Assembly: GCA_030841085.1 (NCBI GenBank)
Contig: JAVEDP010000026.1
Coordinates: forward strand, 1-37,835
Direction: 5' to 3'
DNA from: Pyrinomonadaceae bacterium
Lineage (GTDB): Bacteria; Acidobacteriota; Blastocatellia; Pyrinomonadales; Pyrinomonadaceae
DNA length: 37,835 bases
Each line of letters starts with the position of its first letter. Positions within the stretch are counted from its first letter, which is position 1. Positions 26,873 through 34,269 of the stretch are shown here, in pieces. The position numbers and the translations under genes are program-made. A model generated the notes under the pieces. The model saw only the letters and a program-made list of their open reading frames with translations, had not been told where the DNA came from and ran no database searches.

Positions 26873-26932
26873 AGTGGCATAGACTTCAGTCTGTGGCCTC
26901 GTTAGCAGCCACAGACTGAAGTCTATGCCACT
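26873..26932. repeat. Palindrome family 2, inverted pair between convergent genes
   Basis: A 60-bp element with perfect inverted 23-bp arms (26873-26895, 26910-26932; core AGACTTCAGTCT). It differs from the 17564 copy by a T to C change matched in the opposite arm, consistent with selection on, or copying of, the paired structure. It ends 6 bp before the DinB-like stop codon and could serve as terminator for both genes. Confidence 0.92.
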
Positions 26933-26938
26933 CAAGCT

Positions 26939-27451
26939 CTACCGAAACTGATTGTCGTCGGCGGATGGTCCATAAATGGCCGGGACCTTCGCGCCGAGCA
27001 AACGCAAATAGACGGTCATTTGACCGCGATGATGCGCCCAATGATTGAAGGTGTCCTGAATCATCTGGTAACGCGGCGCTTCCATTACCACTTGCCCGCG
27101 AGCAAGTAGACGCCAATTAGTCATTAGGTGCTCGTCCGTCGTCTTCTCAAACGCCGAACGTGCGACAGCTGCGGATTTGTCGAGTGCCGCGATCAACTCC
27201 GCGCTTGTGTCCATGCGTTTGTGTTCCATTTTCGACTCACCTGGAGCAGGTGCAACATCCAACTCGGCATCCGTGATTTGCAGACCTATCCAGTTAGGAA
27301 TCGTTGCCACCATGTTTGCCAGGTAGCCGAGAATCATCGACTTCTCGTGTGGCTTCCACTCGTACTTGCCTTCGGGCATTTGTTCCAGCGCGCTGCGCGA
27401 ACGCTCCACCTCGCGGTCCAGTTCTGCTTGTAGGAATTCTGTTAGTTTCAT
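26939..27451 (-). CDS. DinB-like/YfiT-type four-helix protein
   Basis: A 170-residue four-helix-bundle protein of the DinB/YfiT superfamily, whose members include thiol transferases and metal-dependent enzymes. The C-terminal ligand motif NHWAHHRGQM is present, and EWKPHEKSMILGYLANMV matches a common subfamily pattern. The first helix ligand, usually His in LAxHVAxxPxW, is Met here (LANMVATIPNW), so metal binding is likely changed; this variant is seen in one DinB branch by my recollection. Start codons ATG 27451 and ATG 27460 are both possible; the shorter is preferred because MKLTEFLQ opens the first helix. No ribosome binding site is clear. The heptamer array at 27462-27489 sits directly upstream. 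Confidence 0.85.
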   Translation of the reverse strand: MKLTEFLQAELDREVERSRSALEQMPEGKYEWKPHEKSMILGYLANMVATIPNWIGLQITDAELDVAPAPGESKMEHKRMDTSAELIAALDKSAAVARSAFEKTTDEHLMTNWRLLARGQVVMEAPRYQMIQDTFNHWAHHRGQMTVYLRLLGAKVPAIYGPSADDNQFR

Positions 27452-27461
27452 GGAAAGCATA

Positions 27462-27489
27462 GTAAATCGTGAATCGCGAATCGTAAATG
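27462..27489. repeat. Short heptamer array (4 units) upstream of DinB-like gene
   Basis: Units GTAAATC, GTGAATC, GCGAATC, GTAAATG in perfect 7-bp phase, 10 bp upstream of the DinB-like ATG 27451 (2 bp from the alternative ATG at 27460). The unit GTAAATC is the reverse complement of GATTTAC at 24768-24802. Confidence 0.85.
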
Positions 27490-27516
27490 GCGCCAGGATT
27501 AGCCACTGTGGGTCGA

Positions 27517-28157
27517 CGAATACGGAACCGGAAGCGGTAGCGACCGGGTCGTTGTCGGCCCGGCATGAAACAACCAGGAAACCTGATCTCAGGGCAGCGG
27601 TTCGCCCTGCTCATATTCTACGTACACTATGGCGTTGATGATGTCCGGTTCCGTCCACAAATATTTCTTAGTACCCTTCTCAACCCAGGGGCTTCTGCTT
27701 GAATTCCAACAACCCGCTTCCCTCAATTTTCGAGTTGCGTTCGCTTTGAAAGCGCTGAGGATTTTTTCCGGTTTGCACGCCGCTGACACCACGGTATGAA
27801 CGTGGTTAGTTCGTATATTAGTTACCCAAAACTCCCATTTGCGAATCTTGCAGGTCTCACGAATTGCTTCCTCGACAGCTTTTCTCTGGCGGCGACTCAA
27901 TTTCACGACGGGTGGCTGACTGAGCAAACTTCTATTGTATTTTTTCCACCGTTTGTTTTGAGCAATTCGTGGCGTGCCAAAGCGATTATGAAACCGATCG
28001 ATTGAGCCCCGCTCATCGCCATGAAGCCAGGTGCCATAACTACGAAAGGTGATTAGGTAACCGAGCGGAAAAACTTCATCTTGAGATTCGCGGCTCATTG
28101 CCGTAGTTCTATATCGCAGGTTCGACCCGGTCGCTACCGCTCACGGTTCTGTATTCG
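27517..28157. mobile_element. RAYT unit: transposase gene between 35-bp inverted palindromic arms
   Basis: Arms 27517-27551 and 28123-28157 are inverted and agree at nearly every position (about 32 of 35; three mismatches by eye). Each contains the hairpin core AGCGGTAGCGACCGGGTC. Between them lies a complete Y1-type transposase gene, 37 bp from the left arm and 24 bp from the right. A further copy of the arm without a transposase is at 7085-7242, consistent with mobilisation in trans. Confidence 0.85.
27589..28098 (-). CDS. REP-associated tyrosine transposase (RAYT, Y1_Tnp/IS200-like)
   Basis: A 169-residue HUH-superfamily single-strand transposase. The two metal-binding histidines form NHVHTVV (H99, H101), and the catalytic tyrosine is most likely Y159 in NAIVYVEYEQG at the C-terminus. 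The opening YLITFRSYGTWLHGDERGS is characteristic of the RAYT branch rather than classical IS200. RAYTs cut and join at short palindromic REP sequences and are usually single-copy, non-self-propagating genes. This one has an intact frame and key residues and is flanked by inverted arms, so it may be active. It likely mobilises family 6 palindromes; whether it also acts on the other families is unknown. Confidence 0.92.
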   Translation of the reverse strand: MSRESQDEVFPLGYLITFRSYGTWLHGDERGSIDRFHNRFGTPRIAQNKRWKKYNRSLLSQPPVVKLSRRQRKAVEEAIRETCKIRKWEFWVTNIRTNHVHTVVSAACKPEKILSAFKANATRKLREAGCWNSSRSPWVEKGTKKYLWTEPDIINAIVYVEYEQGEPLP

Positions 28158-28337
28158 TTTTGCCACAATGCAAGAAATTTGGCTAAGGCTGAATTTGGAT
28201 GAGCATCCTGACGGTAGTAGAAATCGGTTTCAGGCCAGCTAGGACTCTCTGGTGTATGATGTTGTAAATAAGAACTCTGCGGCAATTAAAAGCTCCTTTG
28301 ATGTGCACAGTTTCCTATCTCCACGCAACGACGTGAA

Positions 28338-29747
28338 ATGCTGATCCAACAGAACATCGCTCAGTCTTTCCATTCGCCGATTGTGTTGCTGGCGCTCGGC
28401 GCAATCGCGTGCGGACTGCTTTACGTGCTGTGGCGTGAAGTGAGAAAAATTCCTGCCAAGCTTTTCACGTTGATGGCCACGGCGTTCGTCGACATGCTGG
28501 GCCTGTTGATGATTATTCCGCTGCTGCCTTTTTATGTGAAGACGCTGGGCGGTGCGGGCGTCGATGTGCTGGGTATGCACATCGGCATCGGCCTCATCAT
28601 CGGCATCATCGTCGCCGCCTTCACGCTCGCACAACTGTTGAGCGCGCCGCTATGGGGTCATTTTTCTGACCGCGTAGGGCGCCGTCCCACTCTGCTCATT
28701 GCCTTAGGCGCCGCTGGCATTGCCTATCTTATTTTTGGTTTTGCTCACTCGCTGCTCTTGCTGTTCCTGTCGCGCGTCGTGCAGGGCGCAGGCGGCGGCA
28801 CCGTTGGCGTGATTCAGGCTTATGTGGCCGACTCGACCGATCCCAAAGATCGCGCGCGCGCGCTGGGATGGCTGTCGGCGACAACAAATCTTGGCGTGGC
28901 GCTGGGGCCGGTGCTCGGTTCTTTTGCACTTGCCCTGGGCAAACGCGACCTGATGCCGGGAGCGAGCACGTTGCACATGGGCCATGCGGCGCCGGGCATC
29001 ATGGCAGCGGCGCTTTGTCTGCTGAACATGGTCTTTGTGGCGCGCTATCTAAAGGAGTCGCGCGATTTTACGGAGAAGCCGAAGGCTGGTGAGATAGTTC
29101 AAACTTCGCGTCAGGCGATTTGGCGCGTCGTCTCGCATGCGAGCGAGCCGGCATCGCGCCTAATTTGGATCTACGCAATTGCCATCGGAGCTTTTCAGGG
29201 AAGTTTTTCGGTGCTCGCGCTTTTTTTGAATGCGCGCTTCCAAGTTACCGAACAAACTATCGGTTACTTCTTTATGTATGTCGGATCGATCTCAGTCTTC
29301 GCGCGCGTATTGCTGTTGGGCCGGGCCGTCGATTGGCTGGGGGAGGCAAATCTGTCGCGTCTGGGCCTCGCGCTGTTGGCCGCCGGCGTATTGGGCATGC
29401 CGTTGGCGCGAAATTTGGGAATGCTGGCGATCGCGGTGGCCTTGATTCCGTTAGGCACGGCCTTCACTTTTCCCTGCGTCACCGCATTACTGTCGCGCGT
29501 TATTAGTCAACGGGAGCGGGGTCTGTACATGGGGATGCAGCAAACGTATGGCGGAATCTCGCGCATCATCGCGCCGCTGTTTTTCGGTTGGGCGTTTGAT
29601 AGGCTGGGCGTGTCGTCGCCTTACTTTTTCTCAGCCGCATTCATTGTGGCCACGATTTTCCTCGGCTTCGGGCTGGACAAATATGCGAGGCCTGCTCGCG
29701 CTGCGGAGCGGGAGACAGCGGCCGCGACTCGAAAGCAGGAAGCTTAG
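28338..29747 (+). CDS. MFS transporter, tetracycline/multidrug efflux-like, with an extra N-terminal helix
   Basis: A 469-residue permease. Motif A is clear in LWGHFSDRVGRRPTLL between helices 2 and 3, and RVVQGAGGGTVGVIQAYVAD is the typical helix 4 region (GTVGVIQAYVADST), similar to Tet/TCR24 efflux carriers. An additional hydrophobic stretch (residues 15-34, VLLALGAIACGLLYVLW) precedes the canonical first helix that starts at LFTLMATAFVDMLGLL. Second-half features (DWLG, RERGLYMGMQQTYGG) are intact. The start ATG 28338 has no strong ribosome binding site; an internal start would remove the extra helix. It ends one nucleotide before a family 1 palindrome. The exported compound is unknown. 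Confidence 0.9.
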   Translation: MLIQQNIAQSFHSPIVLLALGAIACGLLYVLWREVRKIPAKLFTLMATAFVDMLGLLMIIPLLPFYVKTLGGAGVDVLGMHIGIGLIIGIIVAAFTLAQLLSAPLWGHFSDRVGRRPTLLIALGAAGIAYLIFGFAHSLLLLFLSRVVQGAGGGTVGVIQAYVADSTDPKDRARALGWLSATTNLGVALGPVLGSFALALGKRDLMPGASTLHMGHAAPGIMAAALCLLNMVFVARYLKESRDFTEKPKAGEIVQTSRQAIWRVVSHASEPASRLIWIYAIAIGAFQGSFSVLALFLNARFQVTEQTIGYFFMYVGSISVFARVLLLGRAVDWLGEANLSRLGLALLAAGVLGMPLARNLGMLAIAVALIPLGTAFTFPCVTALLSRVISQRERGLYMGMQQTYGGISRIIAPLFFGWAFDRLGVSSPYFFSAAFIVATIFLGFGLDKYARPARAAERETAAATRKQEA

Positions 29748-29748
29748 T

Positions 29749-29831
29749 GTAAAGCAAACTGTTAGTTTGCGTTGGTTAACTTCACTCAAGTTGAGTGGAA
29801 CTAGCCGCCGCAAACTAACAGTTTGCTTTAC
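29749..29831. repeat. Palindrome family 1, inverted pair (copy C)
   Basis: Arms 29749-29771 and 29808-29831 with the same sequence as at 2572 and 3944, but with a 36-bp spacer. The left arm begins one nucleotide after the MFS stop codon TAG (29745-29747). Confidence 0.93.
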
Positions 29832-29852
29832 GAATACTTGAGGCTACTAACT

Positions 29853-30012
29853 TGGCCGCGGATAAACGCCGATATGAAAAGAGTAGCAACCAGAAAATGT
29901 AATCGTGAATACGAGGAGTGATAGGTGAAAGGTTAAGGCGTGAGAAGTATTGCCTGGTGCTTTTTACCTTGTATTTTCCGATCCGCGTTTATCCGCGAAA
30001 ATTCGCGGCTAA
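29853..30012. repeat. Inverted CCGCGGATAAACG-type motifs around a degenerate heptamer run
   Basis: GCCGCGGATAAACGCCGAT (29854-29872) and its inverted relative GATCCGCGTTTATCCGCG (29980-29997) enclose about 100 bp in which 29905-29946 can be read as six 7-bp steps (GTGAATA, CGAGGAG, TGATAGG, TGAAAGG, TTAAGGC, GTGAGAA). The right motif runs into the holA stop codon. Single related motifs lie at 7060-7077 and near 26035-26050. Confidence 0.6.
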
Positions 30013-31025
30013 TTTCGTCCTAAAGCACAGATCAGCATTTCCAGTTGCAGCCTTGCGCCTTTCGGTCCGCCGCCTGCCAGTGAAGTCTTTAAGGCCAAAT
30101 CCGCGTCAGCGATCAGTTTGAGGTCGCGCGCAATGCCGGCCGCGTCGCGTCGTTGCAAGGTATTAAAAAACGCATCCTTCTTTTCGTACGATCCATAAAC
30201 CAGGCGACTCGCTTCGTCTCTGCGGCCTTGTCTCATCAACTCCTTAGCCAATGCCAAGCGGTGATAGTTGCTGGCAATCAAGCCTATCAACATTACCGGC
30301 GCCACGTTGTCTTCGATCAAGTGATGCAGCGTCATTAGCGCGCGCCGCCGGTCACCGGCGATTAACTGGTCTCCCAAGTCAAAATTCGATAGCTCGCGCG
30401 AGTGGCCGATCAAGTCGTCGACCATTTGCATTGTGATGGCGCGCGTTTCCAGTGCCGCTGCGGCGAGCTTCTCAAGTTCCGAGTTAAGCGTCTGCAAATC
30501 AGTGCCGCCTAAGCGAACGATTTCACTCAGCACGCGATCGTCTGCCGAAGTCTTCATTTCCTTCAAACGCGTTCGGGCCCACGCTTTTGCTTCCGCATCC
30601 TTGACGGCGGAGAAATCAATCACCGTGCAGGCGGTGAGCAGTGTCTTCGTCAGTTTTTTGCGCTTGTCCAAATCGTCGGCGATGAAAATCACCACGCTGG
30701 AAGGCGAAGGCTTATTCAAATAGCGAATAATAATTTCTTCGTCAGCCTCGCGCAGTTTGCCAAAGTCCCGAATTCGCACCACAACCCGCTCGGACATCAT
30801 GGGTAGTTGATCGGCTACCGCGATGGCGCCACTCGCGCTGTCGGAAAGCAAACTGAAAGACGATTCATTGAACTCGCGCAGCAGGGTACCGGCCAGCGCT
30901 GTTTCCGTAATCGCGCGAGCCGCCGCTTCGCGCAGGTAGACTTCGCAGCCGGTTAACAAATAAAGGGGCGCGATACGTCCGGCTTTGAGCGAGGTATCGA
31001 GTTGCGGGCGCGTGAGCGAAGTCAT
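30009..31025 (-). CDS. holA: DNA polymerase III, delta subunit
   Basis: The delta subunit opens the sliding clamp within the clamp-loader complex. The 338-residue protein fits the family in length and layout: an N-terminal AAA+-like region beginning PLYLLTGCEVYLREAAARAI, which lacks a functional Walker A as is normal for delta; a strand VVIFIADDLDKRKKLTK; and the C-terminal helical collar domain (VAPVMLIGLIASNYHRLALAKELMR). Similarity is modest in this family, so order, length and context count. The start overlaps the stop of lptE in ATGA, which indicates translational coupling, and lptE-holA is the same order found in many Proteobacteria. The stop falls within a repeat motif. Confidence 0.93.
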   Translation of the reverse strand: MTSLTRPQLDTSLKAGRIAPLYLLTGCEVYLREAAARAITETALAGTLLREFNESSFSLLSDSASGAIAVADQLPMMSERVVVRIRDFGKLREADEEIIIRYLNKPSPSSVVIFIADDLDKRKKLTKTLLTACTVIDFSAVKDAEAKAWARTRLKEMKTSADDRVLSEIVRLGGTDLQTLNSELEKLAAAALETRAITMQMVDDLIGHSRELSNFDLGDQLIAGDRRRALMTLHHLIEDNVAPVMLIGLIASNYHRLALAKELMRQGRRDEASRLVYGSYEKKDAFFNTLQRRDAAGIARDLKLIADADLALKTSLAGGGPKGARLQLEMLICALGRN

Positions 31026-31567
31026 TTTTTGATTTGTATGGCGTTGGTCAGGGTTGAGACGATGCTTTCCGCGAAGTTGCGGGCCATGCGTTCCACTGCC
31101 GGATCTTCTTCGTTGTAGAAATTGCGCGGGTCGTTTGCAAATTCGTATTCACCGCGAAAGACGAAGTTTTGATTGTCGTAGAGGACCTTATTTTCCGTCT
31201 GGTCGCGAACGGTGACGGCGGCTTCGATGGTTACTTCAAAGATTCGCGCGCGCCCTTTATCGTCGAGCAGCACGCCGCCGTAATTAAAGCTCTTGATGTA
31301 GCCTTCGATGACGGCGTCGGCGCCTTCGCGTTCACCCTGGACGCGCAACCCGCGGCCGCGATGAATCAGCTCGTTGACCACCGCGTTGGTAAAGCGCGAC
31401 GCGATCTTGTAACGCAACGCCTGCGGCCCCATCTGAAAAGCAGGCACGGCAACCGTCTTGATGCGCGCCGGCAACTGATTTTTCGTTATCGGCTTATAGC
31501 ACTCAGCAAAGCCGGAGACGAAGAGCAACGCAAGAAATAGGGCTGACAGGCGAAGAAATTTTGGCAT
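31022..31567 (-). CDS. lptE: LPS-assembly lipoprotein LptE
   Basis: LptE is the outer-membrane lipoprotein plug of the LptD/LptE translocon that puts lipopolysaccharide on the cell surface. The 181-residue protein has a signal peptide with a lipobox ending FAEC (C23), then the family pattern IKTVAVPAFQMGPQALRYKIASRFTNAVVNEL, here given as one continuous region of about residues 38-70, and DAVIEGYIKSFNYGG. The lipobox is not ideal (E before C). ATG 31567 is chosen; a TTG at 31579 would add four residues. The stop overlaps the start of holA. Presence of LptE indicates a diderm cell with LPS. Confidence 0.87.
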   Translation of the reverse strand: MPKFLRLSALFLALLFVSGFAECYKPITKNQLPARIKTVAVPAFQMGPQALRYKIASRFTNAVVNELIHRGRGLRVQGEREGADAVIEGYIKSFNYGGVLLDDKGRARIFEVTIEAAVTVRDQTENKVLYDNQNFVFRGEYEFANDPRNFYNEEDPAVERMARNFAESIVSTLTNAIQIKK

Positions 31568-31696
31568 TCGAATTTTCAAGCGAAAACGTTTGGCGAGTTA
31601 TTGTGAACGCTGCAAGCAACAAGTTCCAATCGATGTGTGATTCTCTCGCAGGAGTCACGGTTGAGGCAAGGATGCACGACGGCTTGCTGCCAAATG

Positions 31697-31802
31697 CTGG
31701 GACCGCGGGCGTCCCGCCCGCAATGAGCGCGCAGCGCGAACAATTCGACCACTCAAACGTTGTGGTAACGCAGCCAGGCGGGCGGGACGCCCGCGGTCCC
31801 AG
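31697..31802. repeat. Palindrome family 3, intact inverted pair
   Basis: Arms 31697-31721 and 31778-31802 are perfect 25-bp inverted copies (core GCGGGCGTCCCGCCCGC) around a 56-bp spacer. Much of the spacer is shared with the damaged copy at 24549-24601. It lies in the divergent gap (31568-31891) between lptE and the double-barrel gene, so it sits upstream of both; the rest of the gap shows nothing recognisable. Confidence 0.92.
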
Positions 31803-31891
31803 TGTACAAGTTCCAACACAATAGGAACTTGCTTGACTTCACCGATCTATGAACGTTAAGTTGCGGCGCTGGACGTTACGAAAGCTAACTC

Positions 31892-33196
31892 ATGTTTCAC
31901 TTCCGCGCTTTTCTTTGTGTCCTAACGCTGCTGGTCACTTATATAGGCATACGTGCGCAGCAAATAGAACCCTCGAAATTGGAGATTGGTGCGCAGTTTT
32001 CTTCGCTAACGCTCGCAGCGCCGGGCGTGAAGCGCGAGGTTGGCGCCGGTGGTCGCGTTACTTACAACCTTACCGATAATCTTGCTGTTGAAGCTGAGGG
32101 TAACTACTTTCCCAGTGGCTCGACGCGGGGCTTTACACCCGGCGGCAGTATTCTGCAGGGACAGTTTGGCCTGAAGGCCGGCAAGCGTTGGGATAAGTTC
32201 GGCATCTTCGCGAAAGCGCGCCCCGGGTTTGTCAGCTTTGATGGCACCTTTGCGCCGCGGCCCGCGGGCACCACGACAATCAACGGCATGCAATTTCCTG
32301 TCTACGATCTCGATCGCATTATTCGAACTACGCACTTCTCGATGGACCTGGGCGGTGTCTTGGAAGTTTATCCGTCGCGCCGGGTGATCGTGCGTTTCGA
32401 TGCGGGCGATACAATGATTCGCTATGGCGCGCACGACACGCTCGATTTTTCGCACACGCCTGAGTTCTTCCGTACGCAGGCACGGACGACACATAACTTT
32501 CAATTCAGCGCCGGCGTCAGTTTCCGTTTGGCGGCACACAAAGATGAAAGTGACGATGACACCGGCGGGCGCGGAGTGCCTATCCTCAGGAAAGCGACAC
32601 CGAAGTTTGAAGTGGGCGCGCAATTAACGTCGTTGACATTTAACCCGCCACGACAGTTGTCAGGCGATATTGTTTTCTTTGGTGAGAATCGGCCGCAGAC
32701 AGAAACCGGGCTCGGCGCCAGATTCACTTTCAATCTCAACCGTTTCGTTGGTTTGGAAGCAGTGATCAACTATTTTCCGACAGCCGATGGCGTTGCAGCC
32801 GGAGCGACGGGACGCGTGCTTCAGGGCCAATTCGGCATCAAGGCGGGCCGGCGTTTCGAACGCTTCGGATTATTTGGGAAGGTGCGGCCCGGATTCGTAA
32901 GCTTCAGTCGTTCACAGAATCTCGTCGGCACCAGACAACTTACGTTTGCCGGTTTCCCATTCGTGCAAGGCGATTTCGAATTCGCGCGACGAACGTTTTT
33001 TGCCAACGACCTGGGCGGCGTGCTGGAGTTTTACCCGACGCGTCGTTGGGCGCTCCGCTTCGACCTCGGGGACACGCTCATATATTACGGCGAGCGAAGT
33101 GTCCCGACTTTTCAGTTGCATCCAACCTTTGTCACTGCTCCATCCGAGCGGCGTCACAATTTTCAGTTTAGTTCCGGATTCTCGTTTAGGTTTTAG
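31892..33196 (+). CDS. Outer-membrane protein of two homologous barrel domains
   Basis: A 434-residue exported protein: signal peptide (about 1-22) and two copies of a ~185-residue beta-barrel domain (29-213 and 238-434) joined by an acidic linker with DESDDDTGGRG. The copies align throughout: KLEIGAQFSSLTL / KFEVGAQLTSLTF, ILQGQFGLKAGKRWDKFGIF / VLQGQFGIKAGRRFERFGLF, then ARPGFVSF / VRPGFVSF, and DLGGVLEVYPSRR / DLGGVLEFYPTRR, each ending in an aromatic strand (NFQFSAGVSFRL / NFQFSSGFSFRF). The repeating amphipathic strands and terminal Phe fit OmpA/OmpW-like 8-stranded barrels. Whether it makes two small barrels or one large pore is open. Function is unknown. It converges with folP, 10 bp apart. 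Confidence 0.83.
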   Translation: MFHFRAFLCVLTLLVTYIGIRAQQIEPSKLEIGAQFSSLTLAAPGVKREVGAGGRVTYNLTDNLAVEAEGNYFPSGSTRGFTPGGSILQGQFGLKAGKRWDKFGIFAKARPGFVSFDGTFAPRPAGTTTINGMQFPVYDLDRIIRTTHFSMDLGGVLEVYPSRRVIVRFDAGDTMIRYGAHDTLDFSHTPEFFRTQARTTHNFQFSAGVSFRLAAHKDESDDDTGGRGVPILRKATPKFEVGAQLTSLTFNPPRQLSGDIVFFGENRPQTETGLGARFTFNLNRFVGLEAVINYFPTADGVAAGATGRVLQGQFGIKAGRRFERFGLFGKVRPGFVSFSRSQNLVGTRQLTFAGFPFVQGDFEFARRTFFANDLGGVLEFYPTRRWALRFDLGDTLIYYGERSVPTFQLHPTFVTAPSERRHNFQFSSGFSFRF

Positions 33197-33206
33197 AGTT
33201 TGCTGC

Positions 33207-34073
33207 TTATGAATTTCTCAGCGCATTAGTAATGCGAACGGTTTCCAGCGCCGCCTTAACATCGTGGACGCGGACGATGCGCGCGCCTTTTAAGATGGCG
33301 GCGGTGATGGTGGCCAGGGACGCGTGAAGCCGTTCGTTTGCTGGCGCGGGGGTGCCGTTTTCATCAGCGAGGATGCGGCCGAGGAAAGATTTTCGCGAGG
33401 TTCCAATCAAGAAAGGGAAGTCGGGAAAGGCGGCGATAAGCTGATCGAGTTTCGCGATTAGTTCGATGTTCTGTTCCTGACTTTTGCCAAAGCCGATGCC
33501 GGGATCGATGACTATTGACTCGCGGTTCACCCCGCGACGTTCGGCCATCGCAATGCTGCTGCGCAAACTTTTCGTTACTTCGTGAAAGATGTCCGCGACC
33601 GGCGGCAGTTTATGCATCGTTGCCGGCGTGCCGCGCGAGTGCATCAACACCAAACCCGCGCCTGCCTTTGCCGCTTCGTCGGCAACATGAAAATCAAACC
33701 GCAAAGCGGAGACGTCGTTAACTATCGCGGCCCCGGCTTCCAGTGCAGCGCGCGCGACTTCGGCTTTGGTCGTATCGATCGAGATGGGGACGCTTGAAAG
33801 TTTGGCGAGCTGCTCGATGACGGGCAAGACGCGTTTCAGTTCTTCTTCGGCTGACACGATTGCGGCGCCGCCGGGACGCGTTGATTCACCACCGATGTCG
33901 ATGATGTCGGCGCCCTCCGCAATCATCTGCTCGGCGTGCGCCAGTGCTTTATCAGTTGAGAAAAATTCGCCGCCATCGCTGAAGCTGTCCGGCGTGACGT
34001 TCAGAATTCCCATCACCAGCGTGCGTTCGCCGATGGGAAGCATTTTGCCCGTTATCTGCCAGCCGCGAGACAT
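33207..34073 (-). CDS. folP: Dihydropteroate synthase
   Basis: Dihydropteroate synthase joins dihydropterin pyrophosphate and p-aminobenzoate in folate synthesis and is the target of sulfonamides. The 288-residue TIM-barrel protein has all signature motifs: GILNVTPDSFSDGGEF near residue 22, IIDIGGESTRPGG, the central PISIDTTKAEVA, VNDVSA, IDPGIGFGKSQEQN and GTSRKSFLG, and ends RIVRVHDVKA as expected. It is downstream of ftsH and in the same orientation, as in many bacteria, but a terminator stands between them (34270-34308), so it probably has its own promoter within 34074-34269. Confidence 0.97.
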   Translation of the reverse strand: MSRGWQITGKMLPIGERTLVMGILNVTPDSFSDGGEFFSTDKALAHAEQMIAEGADIIDIGGESTRPGGAAIVSAEEELKRVLPVIEQLAKLSSVPISIDTTKAEVARAALEAGAAIVNDVSALRFDFHVADEAAKAGAGLVLMHSRGTPATMHKLPPVADIFHEVTKSLRSSIAMAERRGVNRESIVIDPGIGFGKSQEQNIELIAKLDQLIAAFPDFPFLIGTSRKSFLGRILADENGTPAPANERLHASLATITAAILKGARIVRVHDVKAALETVRITNALRNS

Positions 34074-34101
34074 TTCGTGATGATACGTGAAGGAAGGAAA
34101 G

Positions 34102-34136
34102 ATTTACCATTCATCATTTGACAGTTTTCATTTGTC
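34102..34136. repeat. Heptamer array, left arm (5 units)
   Basis: Units ATTTACC, ATTCATC, ATTTGAC, AGTTTTC, ATTTGTC keep 7-bp phase despite strong divergence. It is inverted relative to the array at 34211-34252, 74 bp away. It lies in the leader upstream of folP. Confidence 0.75.
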
Positions 34137-34210
34137 ATTGAAGAAAGGACTTCTTGTTTCGAGAGGTTTGCGGTCTCAAAAATTCCCTGCAAACGCGAGA
34201 AGAGTTTGAG

Positions 34211-34252
34211 CAGGAATGGCAAATGGCAAATGTAAAATGGCAAATGGTAAAT
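34211..34252. repeat. Heptamer array, right arm (6 units)
   Basis: Units CAGGAAT, GGCAAAT, GGCAAAT, GTAAAAT, GGCAAAT, GGTAAAT in perfect phase. The last unit, GGTAAAT, is the exact reverse complement of ATTTACC, the first unit of the array at 34102-34136. Confidence 0.85.
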
Positions 34253-34269
34253 CTTCTTTACGCTCGCAC

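Noticed and set aside
28115-28135. GGTTCGACCC resembling a tRNA T-loop
   Set aside because: It is part of the family 6 arm; there is no acceptor stem, D-arm or anticodon arm at tRNA spacing.
28239-28634. Minus-strand frame at the start of the second MFS gene
   Set aside because: Low-complexity, charged translation antisense to clear membrane-protein coding.
31561-31824. Plus-strand open frame between lptE and the double-barrel gene
   Set aside because: Much of it translates the family 3 palindrome; there is no domain or ribosome binding site.
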